From positions 1 through 27,155 of the IMG/VR virus record IMGVR_UViG_3300012009_000151: 27,155 nucleotides of DNA; one strand, 5' to 3'. The DNA comes from a virus. The notes under the pieces are model-generated. The model was given only the letters and a program-made list of their open reading frames with translations. It had not been told where the DNA came from and searched no databases. Below, one piece after another: positions 1 through 9,227 of the stretch. Within the stretch, counting starts at the first letter, position 1, and each line of letters opens with the position of its first letter. The translations under genes were made by a program, and so were the position numbers.

Positions 1-636
1 GGTTATCCGCCCGCCGTCAAGCGCCGGAGTCAAAAACCGCAGGGATGACACCTGATCAGACACGATCTTGCCGCCGATCAACATAACCCAGTTGAGCATC
101 AACAACTCTCCGGGCACACACTCCGGATCGGTTGTTACAATCTCCGCTATCAGGGATAAATCGTGCAGATCATTCCCGCTGCCGCCGGCCTCTCCGGGGT
201 TGGGGATGGTGGGCACGGACGACAGAAAAGCGCAGTTCGTGCAGGTAATTAAATTTCTCCTGGTCACGGTCGCGCCCTTCCACGAACAGGGAGCACACTC
301 AAGTTCATCCGGCCAGCGGTTGAAGGTAAAAGTCAAACTTTCCTTGCGTGCGCGAAAATCGCCGTTATGATCCACATCAATGCCGCGCGCGTACGAAAAG
401 CCGGTGTCCCCGTACTCGGACAAGTCTAAATTGTCCTGGTCGGCCTGGGCAATGATCGGCACACTAAGGCGATACTTATTTACCGGCATCAGCGGGATGG
501 TAACCTGGTTGCCGTCCACGGTCAACTCAGACGGACCAACACCATCGCAGGAGGCTTCAAACTCCGCCGCCCCGCCGGCGGACGCACCCAACAGGGCTCC
601 GTTTTTGGGACAAATATATGTTGTTACCGTGGCCAT
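1..636 (-). CDS. Unknown tail-region protein with paired CxxC motifs (3' end cut by window edge)
   Basis: An open frame of 212 codons runs without a stop from an ATG at 636 off the left edge, so the C-terminus is missing. The ATG follows the TAA of the upstream gene directly (TAAATG), which indicates translational coupling. Two cysteine pairs, CAPC at residues 114-117 and CTNC at 132-135, could form one zinc ribbon; a further Cys is at residue 9. The N-terminal 100 residues look beta-rich, with no signal peptide or membrane segment. I do not recognise the family. Its place at the distal end of the tail operon suggests a tail-tip or tail-associated structural protein, but that is inference from position only. 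Confidence 0.8.
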   Translation of the reverse strand, partial: MATVTTYICPKNGALLGASAGGAAEFEASCDGVGPSELTVDGNQVTIPLMPVNKYRLSVPIIAQADQDNLDLSEYGDTGFSYARGIDVDHNGDFRARKESLTFTFNRWPDELECAPCSWKGATVTRRNLITCTNCAFLSSVPTIPNPGEAGGSGNDLHDLSLIAEIVTTDPECVPGELLMLNWVMLIGGKIVSDQVSSLRFLTPALDGGRIT

Positions 637-1470
637 TTAACTTTCCGGTACCGTAAATGAGTCATTAGACAATAAATCCTGATCCGAGTCCACATACCCG
701 GACGCAGTTATAGTTATATCATAAGTCTGGCCCGGGGTCAAAGACAGCAAGCGGGCCACACCGGCGGCGTTGGTTGTTTTAATCTGCCCGCCGGCGGAAA
801 CCGTCGCCCCGGATACCGGGTCACCCGTGCAAAAATCCCGGACCATCAGGTCCACATCCACAGTGGCTGATCCGGTGCCTGCTCCGCCGTCAGTGTCGGT
901 GCTATACGTTACGGAGGCGTTCGCTGATCCGCCCTGGCAGGTAGCCACCACCAGAACATCAAAGCTGTCATCATCGCCCACCCCGGCGGGCGCGCTGGAC
1001 ACACCGGACAAACGGATTTTATCATAACGATAACTGTACGCCGCTCTTAAAACACCGGTCGCCGGCTCGGACAGACGGATGGTATCGCCATCAACAACAA
1101 CATTAACGCCGGGATCACGACCGATCCAGGTCAGGGTCACCGCTCCGGCCGGAACCCGGGATAGAGATTGCTCGCTTTCGGCGGCAAAGGTGAGCGTGTC
1201 GGTCTGGACCTGGGTGGACCCGGCCCCAACCATCGCGGCCGTGCCCACAGTGGCTGTTAAGGCGACCGACCGACCGGGCGGCGCGCCGGTCAAAACCAGA
1301 TCAGCCGCCGCTCCCAAATCTAAGGGCTGGCTGCTGGTACAAGTCAACGCCAGGTCGGGGACGGCGGCCTCACCGCTATCCGGCGGGGAGCCCTGGCCGT
1401 CGTCTTCCGGCGGATTAAAAGAGATGGACAGGTGCTCGGTCTGTCGCTTGTTAATTGTGTCGTCAGGCAT
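637..1470 (-). CDS. Ig-like domain tail-tip protein
   Basis: This 277-residue protein is rich in Ser, Thr, Gly, Ala and Val, typical of secreted or virion beta-sandwich domains. After a Pro/Glu/Asp-rich N-terminal linker (about 1-40) come two likely beta-sandwich stretches (about 40-135 and 135-200). A C-terminal segment (about 205-277) resembles the carboxypeptidase-regulatory/Cna-B fold: a GATV strand, TTNAAG turn, TPGQTYDIT and ASGY motifs. Such folds decorate tail fibres and tail tubes and may bind host surface glycans. The ATG overlaps the end of the upstream gene by 8 bases (ATGCCTGA), a coupling arrangement. The structural role is inferred from fold and position; no enzymatic motif is seen. 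Confidence 0.75.
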   Translation of the reverse strand: MPDDTINKRQTEHLSISFNPPEDDGQGSPPDSGEAAVPDLALTCTSSQPLDLGAAADLVLTGAPPGRSVALTATVGTAAMVGAGSTQVQTDTLTFAAESEQSLSRVPAGAVTLTWIGRDPGVNVVVDGDTIRLSEPATGVLRAAYSYRYDKIRLSGVSSAPAGVGDDDSFDVLVVATCQGGSANASVTYSTDTDGGAGTGSATVDVDLMVRDFCTGDPVSGATVSAGGQIKTTNAAGVARLLSLTPGQTYDITITASGYVDSDQDLLSNDSFTVPES

Positions 1471-1717
1471 TGATAATCACCGTTGTTCGGTTGGCCGCGG
1501 CGTAATTGCCAAGGTCCTCGGTTATGTATCTGCGGCCGGACAGATTGCTCACAATCACCCGGCGGCCCGCCGTTAAGTCTGCATCCAGGGTGGAATGCAC
1601 TACCCGGGATTGACCGTTGATAATTACCTGATACCGTCCGTCGTCCCGTTTATACGATACCACCGCGACAGACATGGTGGATCCCGGATCAGATAATAAT
1701 TTTTTTAAATCAGCCAT
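1463..1717 (-). CDS. Small OB-like tail protein, unknown function
   Basis: An 84-residue protein sits between the large LamG tail protein and the Ig-like protein, overlapping both (13 bases upstream, 8 downstream). The middle (about residues 15-65) reads as alternating beta strands with a GRYQVIINGQ hairpin and a GRRVIVSNLSGRRYI strand pair. This suggests a small beta-barrel of the kind found in baseplate or tail-tip spike proteins. No catalytic residues are apparent. The ATG lies inside the final codons of the preceding gene and has no clear Shine-Dalgarno site, so it is probably translated by coupling. The tail assignment is inferred from context. Confidence 0.7.
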   Translation of the reverse strand: MADLKKLLSDPGSTMSVAVVSYKRDDGRYQVIINGQSRVVHSTLDADLTAGRRVIVSNLSGRRYITEDLGNYAAANRTTVIINA

Positions 1718-4626
1718 CGCCGCGCTCGTATTTGGTTGATAATTCTCGGCCCGGAAATCTTTGTGCCGGCGGCCATAATCTGATAATTGCCCCGGTCGCC
1801 AATTTCAGCGTCGTTGATATAACAAATCGCTCCGTCCACAGCCGTCACATCCCAGGGCGCGTCAAAGGTTACGTCCACATAATCATAATGATTGCCATCC
1901 AGCCAGGCGGTGCCGCGCTGACGCAGGCCCGACGGCGTGGTTAAATACTGGGTCATAATCGGATCGCCGTATTCCGGCGAGTCACCGCCATCTGAGGCGA
2001 CAACAGCCACCTCCCGACCGGCCACGTCTAAGATATCCAAAAACAACGCTAAAATCAGGCGCGGCACGTTGGCCGACGTGATCCGCAATCGCTCATACGT
2101 GGTGGTATATTCCATTTTACACACCCGGAACAACTGATCTCCGTCACTGCCGACAGTCAGCTTCTGGGACCCGGGTGTATAACTAATGCTGGCAGAGTCG
2201 CCATACCAGGTCTCCCGGTTAATTGAGGTCACCGGATAAGCGGTGGTGGCTTTGGAGTCGGCAAACTCCACAATCTCATCAGATATAGTGGTGGTATGGT
2301 TGCCCTCAGACACCACCAGTCCGTCGGTCACGTAGCGGCTGAAAGTAGTGTTTTCCCGGCCGGACCAGAAAACCCGGACATGGGCCACATCGCCCATGGT
2401 CAAACTGTCCTCCTCAACTTCTAAACGAGGAGTGGCGCCGACCGTGTCGCTGTTGTTGGATACGATCACCGCGTCAAACAGCGCGCCCAAAACCTGCTCG
2501 CGCCGCAACGCGATCAACTCCGTCTGATCATACGATATATCCGCATCAGTGGTATCTAAATCCACCGGCCGTACCGGGTAACGATTGCGAATCAACAGGC
2601 TGCCGTCGCTCTGGGCGCGCGCAATCGCGCCAATCTCCGCAGCGAGAAGGCGGATGCCGTCCACCGGCACCCCGGAAAAATCATAATTATCCGGGCAGAC
2701 AAAATCCTCGCAGTCACTATCCCAATCCACCGCGGACACAGCCGCCAAATCCGCGACAATATCAGACGCGGCCGTGGGTGCTGTCAGGCTGTAATCCGTG
2801 GGCGACTGATAGGTGTCGGACTCCCGGGCGGTAATATCCCGGCCCCACAAGCTGAAACCACCCGAGGGAGACCCCTCCCGGCGTTCCAATAAAAAATTTT
2901 CCGTATTAGAGTCAATTTGGATTTCTATCCGACTTTCGCCGCTGTTGACATCCGGGTCCGCCCGGTGCCATAACTCCGCGTCCCGACTGACAATGGTAAC
3001 ATCATTAAAAATAGAGTTCTGATCCCGACTGATAGTTACTGAGGCGCACCAGCCGGTGATGGGGCGGCCGTCCAAATAAACCGCCCGGGAGATGGTATGT
3101 ATCTCGGCGGCGGGGTCACCGATGGACATTAATATGTGTTGACACGCCTGCACATAATCTGTCGAGGCCAGTATGCCCCGCAAGGCCTGGAGACCGGACA
3201 GCTCGGCGGCGGTGATGGTAATACGCAACGCTTGATGGCCGGACAAAACAGCGGACAGCGCGCCGATCAACACCTGGCGACTCATCAGCCCCAGGCCGGT
3301 GTAGTGACGGAAAGAATCCATGTTTCCCAAACCGGACGGCAAGCTCAAATGATCCGTATTACCTAAACCGGCCAACAATCCCAAATGATCCATATTGCCT
3401 AAACCGGACGGCAATACCGCATGATCCATATTACCCAGGCCGGATAAAAGGCTGTGATTATCTGTTTTGGGCGTATCTCCGGCATGGTTTAACAGGCTCT
3501 GGTGTTTAATTAATTCGCCAATTTGACCAATAACCGACTGCATCCCGGAAAATGACTGGACATAGCTTTCGTAATTTTCAAAAGTAATAAAATTGCCCAA
3601 ATCAAACAGATTGTTGTATTCCGTGGTAGCCCAGTCCGCGTCCATATCCTGCGCGGTATTATCAGCCACGGCCACGTCACCGATCAATCCGGTTATTTCA
3701 CCGTTGGTACTATAATATAGACTCCGCTCTCCGCCAATGCTGATATAACCGGCTCCGGAATAGCTAAATCCCATGGGATTGTCCGCGGAGTCCTCTGCAA
3801 CCGCGGAACCATTCCAGATGAGCACCGGAATATTACTGCCCACACTGCGATCATAAATCACAATTAGATGATACCAGGTATCGGCCGAGATTCCCCCGGG
3901 CGGTGAAAATTCCCACTCCCCGGAAAACCCATTAAAAGTCATATGGATAGTAGTGCTGTCTTTGAGGTTAATATAAAAACCCTCATTATTATTCATCTCA
4001 TGCAACAAACAAAATAATATTTTCCGCCAGGGGGATGCAGATAATTTAAAAACAATAGAGATATACAAATCATCCATATCCTGTAACGAGACGTCATCAT
4101 CAATAAAAATGTGTTTCTCCAAAGTGCCGTCTAAAGTAGTGGCCAGGCTGTATTTTCCGTCAGTGTTGCCGGTACTGCCGGGTTCCCATGACGCAAAACC
4201 ATCGGAATAATACAGAGCGCCGTCGTTGCCGTTGGAGGTTAAGTCCGTTCCGCCGGCGTCTGAAAAATGTTTAAAGTCAGACCGAAAAGGGTTGCCGGCG
4301 GAATAGGCCGGCGGAGAGTCTTTACCGAATTTTAGCTTAAACGTAGTATTAGCCGACCCGGACAAGGCATCGGCATCAAAAATCACATATCCGGTTTCAG
4401 TAGCAGTGTCGCAGGAGATGACCGTGCGCGGCATTTCCGTGTCGCCGGCGGAATTGGTAATGCGGATATCAGCGCCGCCATTGGCTACCTGATCCCAGAA
4501 ATTGCTCCCCAAAACAGACAGATCCACCCGGACCGGAAAATGGGTACAGTTGGCCGCCACCAGGGTATGGTCCACCACCAGGTCGTACTGATACCAGCCG
4601 TCTGTTAAGGGATACAATTCCGCCAT
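1705..4626 (-). CDS. Large tail-tip protein with LamG-like domain, 12-residue repeats and hub-like C-terminus
   Basis: The protein has 973 residues in three visible parts. Residues about 1-345 resemble a beta-sandwich/concanavalin A-like (LamG) module, with strand patterns such as WYHLIVIYD and GYISIGG, often used for carbohydrate binding. Residues about 384-455 carry tandem 12-residue repeats with a GLGNMDH core. Residues about 480-973 are beta-rich (GRPITGWCASVTISRD, RDAELWHRAD) and look like a tail hub or baseplate domain. It lies just after the 492-residue structural protein, with the RBS-like GGGAGAGAG between them. The likely role is an adsorption or tail-tip component. The LamG call is from pattern only; hub function is inference. 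Confidence 0.8.
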   Translation of the reverse strand: MAELYPLTDGWYQYDLVVDHTLVAANCTHFPVRVDLSVLGSNFWDQVANGGADIRITNSAGDTEMPRTVISCDTATETGYVIFDADALSGSANTTFKLKFGKDSPPAYSAGNPFRSDFKHFSDAGGTDLTSNGNDGALYYSDGFASWEPGSTGNTDGKYSLATTLDGTLEKHIFIDDDVSLQDMDDLYISIVFKLSASPWRKILFCLLHEMNNNEGFYINLKDSTTIHMTFNGFSGEWEFSPPGGISADTWYHLIVIYDRSVGSNIPVLIWNGSAVAEDSADNPMGFSYSGAGYISIGGERSLYYSTNGEITGLIGDVAVADNTAQDMDADWATTEYNNLFDLGNFITFENYESYVQSFSGMQSVIGQIGELIKHQSLLNHAGDTPKTDNHSLLSGLGNMDHAVLPSGLGNMDHLGLLAGLGNTDHLSLPSGLGNMDSFRHYTGLGLMSRQVLIGALSAVLSGHQALRITITAAELSGLQALRGILASTDYVQACQHILMSIGDPAAEIHTISRAVYLDGRPITGWCASVTISRDQNSIFNDVTIVSRDAELWHRADPDVNSGESRIEIQIDSNTENFLLERREGSPSGGFSLWGRDITARESDTYQSPTDYSLTAPTAASDIVADLAAVSAVDWDSDCEDFVCPDNYDFSGVPVDGIRLLAAEIGAIARAQSDGSLLIRNRYPVRPVDLDTTDADISYDQTELIALRREQVLGALFDAVIVSNNSDTVGATPRLEVEEDSLTMGDVAHVRVFWSGRENTTFSRYVTDGLVVSEGNHTTTISDEIVEFADSKATTAYPVTSINRETWYGDSASISYTPGSQKLTVGSDGDQLFRVCKMEYTTTYERLRITSANVPRLILALFLDILDVAGREVAVVASDGGDSPEYGDPIMTQYLTTPSGLRQRGTAWLDGNHYDYVDVTFDAPWDVTAVDGAICYINDAEIGDRGNYQIMAAGTKISGPRIINQIRARRWLI
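3262..3441 (-). repeat. In-frame 36-bp tandem repeats (12-residue GLGNMDH units)
   Basis: Five in-frame units begin at residues 396, 408, 420, 432 and 444 of the large tail protein. The first four have the core GLGN(M/T)D; the fifth is degenerate (GLGLM). A diverged unit ending NHSLLS precedes them. Synonymous positions differ between copies (GGC CTG GGT, GGT TTA GGC, GGT TTG GGA), so this is an old repeat kept at protein level rather than a recent duplication. It links the LamG-like part to the hub-like part. Confidence 0.9.
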
Positions 4627-4641
4627 GGCGCGCTCTCTCCC

Positions 4642-6120
4642 TTATTCGCAATACCAGCCCAAAGCCACCAGGTTGTTGGGGTCGGCGGATGTGGCCGCCG
4701 GAACTAATTGCTCCAGCCATAGCGGCAACGCTGACGGGCTGGTGGAAAATTCCACGGTATCGCCCGAGGCCCAGGTGCCGGCCCAGCCGTCTTTATCAAT
4801 GGTGAAATACGGCTGGTCTGTATCCGGATTAGTCGGCGAAAAATCAGACAGCGTGCTGCCTGTGCCCAGAGACCCAAAATAAGCGCCGGAGCAGGTAAAC
4901 GACGTGGCCCCGGTAAAGGTGATGGTCCAGTCGTCCTCTTCCGTGCCGTCGTTAAACAATACCGGCGGGTAAGATGACTCATCATAGGTACCATCTCCGG
5001 CACAGGTCTCGGTCCAGCCGTCATACTCGGGGATAATTTCATCCATTGACAAACATGACCCGGCATAGGCGGAGCTGTCGGCATTATACGAGTTGGCAAA
5101 CTGCACTCCGGTCTCTAATTGCACGGTGCAGACATTGCCCGCATAAGAAAACGCGTTTTCGGCATAGGTGATGGTTATATTGTCGGAACCAGCGGCCGGG
5201 GCCGTGTCCCAGGTGATATCAGTCGTCCAGGTACCGTCGGTCATATCCAGCTCGCCGGCAGTGGCGTCGGAGTTGGCCGTGTCTAAGGTGCCGTCCGGAT
5301 CAAACTTTGCCACCATGTCTGACCCGCCGCCGGTCGGGGGGGCGGTAACCACCACCGGATGACCGGTTTCGTTTGTGTCCACGCCCTTTTTGCGACAAAT
5401 GCCGTTAGTGGCATTGGCGAGAGTGGACAGGGTGACAGTCAGGCTGGCGCCGTCACCGGTGCCGATGGATTCATCCTCGGTCAGGTTGGTTTTTATTTGC
5501 AGCCATTCCTCGTTGGTATCATCGTCCGTGGACATAACCAGATCAGCGCCGACGCACAATCCATTGGGGTATGCGATATCATCGGTATAGGTGATTTTCT
5601 CCCATTGCGCGGACGTGTCATTATATTCCACGCTGTCGCCCACGGACACGGAGGAGGCAATGGTCTGCCCGGTCATAACTTTATCGGCAATATGCAGATA
5701 ATCCCCGTTGGGAAACACATAATCATTGCTTTCCATCAAAATCGCCACGGATGTGTCCCCGGCCGTGACCGCGGAATTAACGGCGCCGGTACCGATGCGG
5801 AGGGGATCGTATGTTTCCAGGCTGGACTGGATGTCCCGCTGTGTTCCCGATCTCAGATAAAACCGGTCTCCGGAGGTGGACGGCAGCTCGAGATATATCA
5901 GGGCGTCGTAGGCGGTCTCATCGTCTGCGTTCTCGTTGGCTAAAAATTCTTTGCGATAGCGGGTGACACCGGCGGTGCGCTCTGCCTTGGTGACGCGCGG
6001 AAACAGGCTGTGCCGGGTACCGGACACCACCAATACCGACCCTTTGCGTCCGCCGTTGGTGCCGGTATTGGTAATCACGACCGGTTTGCGAAAAACAAAA
6101 TCAGATTCAGAGACAGACAT
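4642..6120 (-). CDS. Virion structural protein of the tail-tip region, unknown family
   Basis: This 492-residue acidic protein is rich in Thr, Asp, Gly and Ser, with many predicted beta strands and Asp/Gly turns typical of virion surface proteins. The N-terminal 60 residues include a basic, more ordered stretch (FRKPVVITNT, then VSGTRHSLFPR). The C-terminus (about 440-492) ends in a strand-rich segment followed by PLWLEQLVPA. There is no signal peptide, membrane segment or enzyme motif. The ATG at 6120 has a good GGAGGT site about 6 bases upstream and starts two bases after the previous stop. Position downstream of the tape measure supports a tail-tip or distal tail role; the exact function is unknown. 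Confidence 0.75.
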   Translation of the reverse strand: MSVSESDFVFRKPVVITNTGTNGGRKGSVLVVSGTRHSLFPRVTKAERTAGVTRYRKEFLANENADDETAYDALIYLELPSTSGDRFYLRSGTQRDIQSSLETYDPLRIGTGAVNSAVTAGDTSVAILMESNDYVFPNGDYLHIADKVMTGQTIASSVSVGDSVEYNDTSAQWEKITYTDDIAYPNGLCVGADLVMSTDDDTNEEWLQIKTNLTEDESIGTGDGASLTVTLSTLANATNGICRKKGVDTNETGHPVVVTAPPTGGGSDMVAKFDPDGTLDTANSDATAGELDMTDGTWTTDITWDTAPAAGSDNITITYAENAFSYAGNVCTVQLETGVQFANSYNADSSAYAGSCLSMDEIIPEYDGWTETCAGDGTYDESSYPPVLFNDGTEEDDWTITFTGATSFTCSGAYFGSLGTGSTLSDFSPTNPDTDQPYFTIDKDGWAGTWASGDTVEFSTSPSALPLWLEQLVPAATSADPNNLVALGWYCE

Positions 6121-6122
6121 TT

Positions 6123-6506
6123 TTATACCTCCATTAATTTAATCAGCACATTGCGATAATAATCAGCATCCGCCGCGTTGGGGCGCGGCACAATTGATTC
6201 AGCGGACAACACCGGCAACTCTTCAAGACGAAATCGGACGGTATAAGACACGCCCTCGTAACTCAACACATAAGTGGCCCCGGCCACTGAGGCCAAGGCG
6301 AATAAATCATCCAACACGGACTTGGTAATCCATCCCCAATCCATGCCGCCCATCAGATCCCGCCGTCGGCCGGCGCTGCTCTCCGCCTCAAAAACAATCG
6401 GAGTGTTGATAATAGACTGCTCCACCACGGCCGCCACCGGGGGCTCTCCAAAAGCATCGACAAACACCAGGTCTGGTAATTCCACTGTATCAATATAAAT
6501 AGCCAT
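6123..6506 (-). CDS. Distal tail-like protein, unknown
   Basis: A 127-residue protein is encoded directly after the tape measure; its ATG lies one base after the tape-measure stop, with AAGGAG about 11 bases upstream inside the end of that gene. In lambda-like phages this slot holds gpM-type minor tail proteins of similar size, which join tail tip and tape measure. Here the sequence has a short N-terminal strand, a central GWITKSVLDDLFALA helix and a TYVLSYEGVSYTVRFR hairpin, compatible with a distal tail or gpM-like fold. I do not see enough identity to name it gpM. Confidence 0.7.
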   Translation of the reverse strand: MAIYIDTVELPDLVFVDAFGEPPVAAVVEQSIINTPIVFEAESSAGRRRDLMGGMDWGWITKSVLDDLFALASVAGATYVLSYEGVSYTVRFRLEELPVLSAESIVPRPNAADADYYRNVLIKLMEV

Positions 6507-6507
6507 G

Positions 6508-9084
6508 TTATTCGTTGCTCCTTAAGGCATTTTCGCGGGTCAGGCTGTTTTTCAGGGCGGTAAGCACATCCGTGGGGGCCGACACCGGATAACTGCCGCC
6601 GCCCACGGTAATGTTAAGAGTACCCATGTCCGTCGCACCAGCGGGGGCAGCCACCCGGCCACCGGCGGCAAAGGCGGTCCGGGGCACAGGCACGGACGGG
6701 TTAGGCATGCGAGCCTTAAATCCGCCACTTAAGGTGCTGATAATAGATTGCCCGATCCGGGACCAGGGGTTATTGATGGCATCAAAAAATCCAGTACCAA
6801 ACTTTTTGTCCCATACGGCCAGGGCCTCGTTGCGCACAAAGCCCTCACCGGGCCGGGCCAGGACGGGAATGGAATCTTTTTTGCTGTTTCCGGGAAATCG
6901 ACCGCCGGCGGCCATTCCGGCGCGTCCACCGGTTGACTTGGGCTCTGCCTTGGTCTTGCTTCCGGCGGGAACTTCATGAATGTAAATGTATTTATGTCCG
7001 TCTATCAATAAATCATTAATATCTTTCTGGACATCTTTTAAGTTGGGCAAGCTGACGGGTATGTTTAGTTCCGCTGATTCGTTGATATGCTGTATCATGC
7101 CCTCGATCATAGACATGGCAGACTCGGCGTCCTCGCGCATTTTAGAAAACGTGTCAATCTGAATCTGGTCGGCTTTATTTAAAATTTCGTTGACACGCTC
7201 CAACCCCTCAATCGCTGTACTGGTCGCCTCTTTGCCGTTGCCCGCGTAACTGGTCCAGGCCGATTCGGCATCTTTGGCAAACCGCTTGGCTAACTCTAAT
7301 TGCCGCTCCGAGCCGGTGGCCGCAAACTTGTTGACGGCCTTCTGGGCGGCGGCCTCTTTTTCCAGGGCCTGGGCGCGCAAATCACTGGTGGCCTGGGCCT
7401 CTTCCATGTTTTTGCGGCGCAACTCGCGGATTTTATCCGCAAGAGACAGCTCCCGGTCGGCGATGGATTGATTGAGCGCCGTGATCTTATCCGCATATTT
7501 CTGGGCCTCGTCCGCCGCGGCCTGGTAGGCCTCCTGGGCTGATTCCTTAAATGCCTTTAGATGGTCTTTGGTGGCCTCCACCGCTTTGCCGGGTTTTTCC
7601 AAACCATGATTATTGCCAATGGTATCGATAGCATCATTGAGTTCCGCTAACCGTTCCTTGACGCCTCTCATTTCCGCCTGGGCCTCCCGGGCCTCATCAG
7701 TAAAGGTGCCAAGCCTGGTTTTTTCTTTGGATTTGCGCTTTAACTCCAACAGAGTAACCTGCCAGTACGCGCGGGCGGCATGCAGTTTTTTGTTCAGATC
7801 GTCCAGATCCTGCTGGGCCAGATCGGTTAGATCGCCGGGGATTTTAACGTCCTTAAATTCTCCATATTTTTTCTTGACGTCGTCGATTGATTTCTGCGCG
7901 CGGGCGGCGGCCGCGGCCGCGTCCTTCTGAGCCTGACGCATTTCAATATATTTTTTAATTATATATCCAATCGCCACAGCGAGAGCTAAATAAGCCAATA
8001 CGGTCCCCGTGGTCGTGGCCAAAATGGGACCTATAACGGCCGCCCATTTGCCGAACATAGCAGCAACACCTATACCCCTAAGCACAACAAAGGCGGCATT
8101 TAACCCTTTAACAAAAAAGACCAGCTTGGCCAGCACGGAAAAAACAACAACTGTACCGGCGAGTGTCAAAATAACATTCCGCCATTCCAAAACAAACTCG
8201 CCCGTCTTTGCGCCCAGGGTAACCAGGCTACTTATAACATCACCGATTTCATCGGCATTGGCACGCAGAGATTCAGCCAATTCCACCATGGCGCCGGCGG
8301 CGTCTTCATTGTTAGACACCGCGTTGATCACTTCTTTTTGCACCAACTGCCAGGCGCCGCCCAGTGTCTTGGCGGAATCCGCGGCCCGGCCCTGCATTTC
8401 ATCAGACTGCTTTAAAAACACCGCGTACCGAGCCTGGGCTTTCCCGACATCATCTAACTCCGCCCAGGCCTTACCGGTCACATCGTTGGCCTCATACCAG
8501 GCTTTTATATAATTCTCATTCAGAGTCAATCCCAGATATTCCGCGCTTTCCGCTTCACCACGCATGGCCGCGGAGACCCTCTCAATGGCCCCCTCCAAAG
8601 AAACTTTACCCGCGCCCAAGTCACCGGCCCGGACAATCAGCTCCTCCATCTGGTCTTTTTCCAGGCCCAGGCGCTTGGTCATGTCCACCGTTCGCGAGAT
8701 AGCGTTTTTTAGGGCGGTGTCGGAATATATTTGTAATCGATCGGACAGCCGGCCGATGGTTTGTTCCCAGTCTTCTAAGGAGCCGGTGGCCGCAAACTCC
8801 CTGTTAGCGGCGGCCACGGACGCGGCCATGTTAAACGCGGCCTCATCGGCCTCTTTAATAATTCGGACGGCCCCGGTAACAGACTGCCAGCCGGCATACG
8901 CGGCAACAAGACCCTTTATCCCGGATGTCAGCTTGTCGGCCGTCCGGCGTCCCTTTCTGGCCGTGGCATTAAACGCGGCCATGGCTTTCTGGCCGCGAGT
9001 AAACCCGTCGGACAGGCTTTTGGTGGTGGCTTTAATGCCTTTACCCGCGGCCGAGACAATAATCTGATATTTTTTAGAGGCCAC
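6508..9084 (-). CDS. Tape measure protein
   Basis: At 858 residues it lies between the G/GT chaperone and the distal tail genes, the invariant place for a tape measure. The N-terminal 300 residues are helical and Ala-rich; a long hydrophobic segment at about 305-380 contains several possible membrane helices (LTLAGTVVVFSVLAKLVFFV, AYLALAVAIGYIIKKY). Charged coiled coil follows to about 650. The C-terminal part has the GGRFPGNSKKDSIPVLARPGEGFV pattern common in phage tape measures. Start is GTG at 9084, five bases before the end of the T frame. At roughly 1.5 angstrom per residue the tail would be about 130 nm. The protein sets tail length and probably helps DNA entry through the inner membrane. 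Confidence 0.93.
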   Translation of the reverse strand: MASKKYQIIVSAAGKGIKATTKSLSDGFTRGQKAMAAFNATARKGRRTADKLTSGIKGLVAAYAGWQSVTGAVRIIKEADEAAFNMAASVAAANREFAATGSLEDWEQTIGRLSDRLQIYSDTALKNAISRTVDMTKRLGLEKDQMEELIVRAGDLGAGKVSLEGAIERVSAAMRGEAESAEYLGLTLNENYIKAWYEANDVTGKAWAELDDVGKAQARYAVFLKQSDEMQGRAADSAKTLGGAWQLVQKEVINAVSNNEDAAGAMVELAESLRANADEIGDVISSLVTLGAKTGEFVLEWRNVILTLAGTVVVFSVLAKLVFFVKGLNAAFVVLRGIGVAAMFGKWAAVIGPILATTTGTVLAYLALAVAIGYIIKKYIEMRQAQKDAAAAAARAQKSIDDVKKKYGEFKDVKIPGDLTDLAQQDLDDLNKKLHAARAYWQVTLLELKRKSKEKTRLGTFTDEAREAQAEMRGVKERLAELNDAIDTIGNNHGLEKPGKAVEATKDHLKAFKESAQEAYQAAADEAQKYADKITALNQSIADRELSLADKIRELRRKNMEEAQATSDLRAQALEKEAAAQKAVNKFAATGSERQLELAKRFAKDAESAWTSYAGNGKEATSTAIEGLERVNEILNKADQIQIDTFSKMREDAESAMSMIEGMIQHINESAELNIPVSLPNLKDVQKDINDLLIDGHKYIYIHEVPAGSKTKAEPKSTGGRAGMAAGGRFPGNSKKDSIPVLARPGEGFVRNEALAVWDKKFGTGFFDAINNPWSRIGQSIISTLSGGFKARMPNPSVPVPRTAFAAGGRVAAPAGATDMGTLNITVGGGSYPVSAPTDVLTALKNSLTRENALRSNE

Positions 9085-9086
9085 GC

Positions 9087-9227
9087 TTATACCTGTAATT
9101 TTTTAACCATTTTATTGACATCGTCATCTTTTCCCCAGACTGCATTGCGGATATTGATTATAAATCGGGCGTCTTCCCGATCCTGGGCCCGGACTTCCAG
9201 CGCCAAGGCCGCCTCAAAAAAACTCAA
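9087..9227 (-). CDS. T extension of the tail assembly chaperone (GT, minus-1 frame)
   Basis: The frame minus 1 to the G-like gene stays open past its stop (9224-9226) and encodes SFFEAALALEVRAQDRED and then INIRNAVWGKDDDVNKMV, ending TAA at 9087-9089. The preceding minus-1 codons also look like protein (NAAEYGLSFF), which favours frameshifting before the zero-frame stop, as with lambda G/GT. The minus-1 frame is open back to at least about 9350. I found no perfect X XXY YYZ slippery heptamer; a weak candidate is GAG GGC ACG near 9250-9256. A TTG at 9227 overlapping the TGA (TTGA) could instead allow reinitiation. If fused, GT would be about 180 residues. Extent given is the stretch from that TTG. 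Confidence 0.75.
   Translation of the reverse strand: MSFFEAALALEVRAQDREDARFIINIRNAVWGKDDDVNKMVKKLQV

Noticed and set aside
5359-5943. Long plus-strand frame opposite the 492-residue structural gene, and other plus-strand frames such as 8009-8512 and 12899-13441
   Set aside because: Each lies wholly opposite a better-supported minus-strand gene, without a fitting ribosome site or recognisable domain; they are shadow frames from biased codon use.
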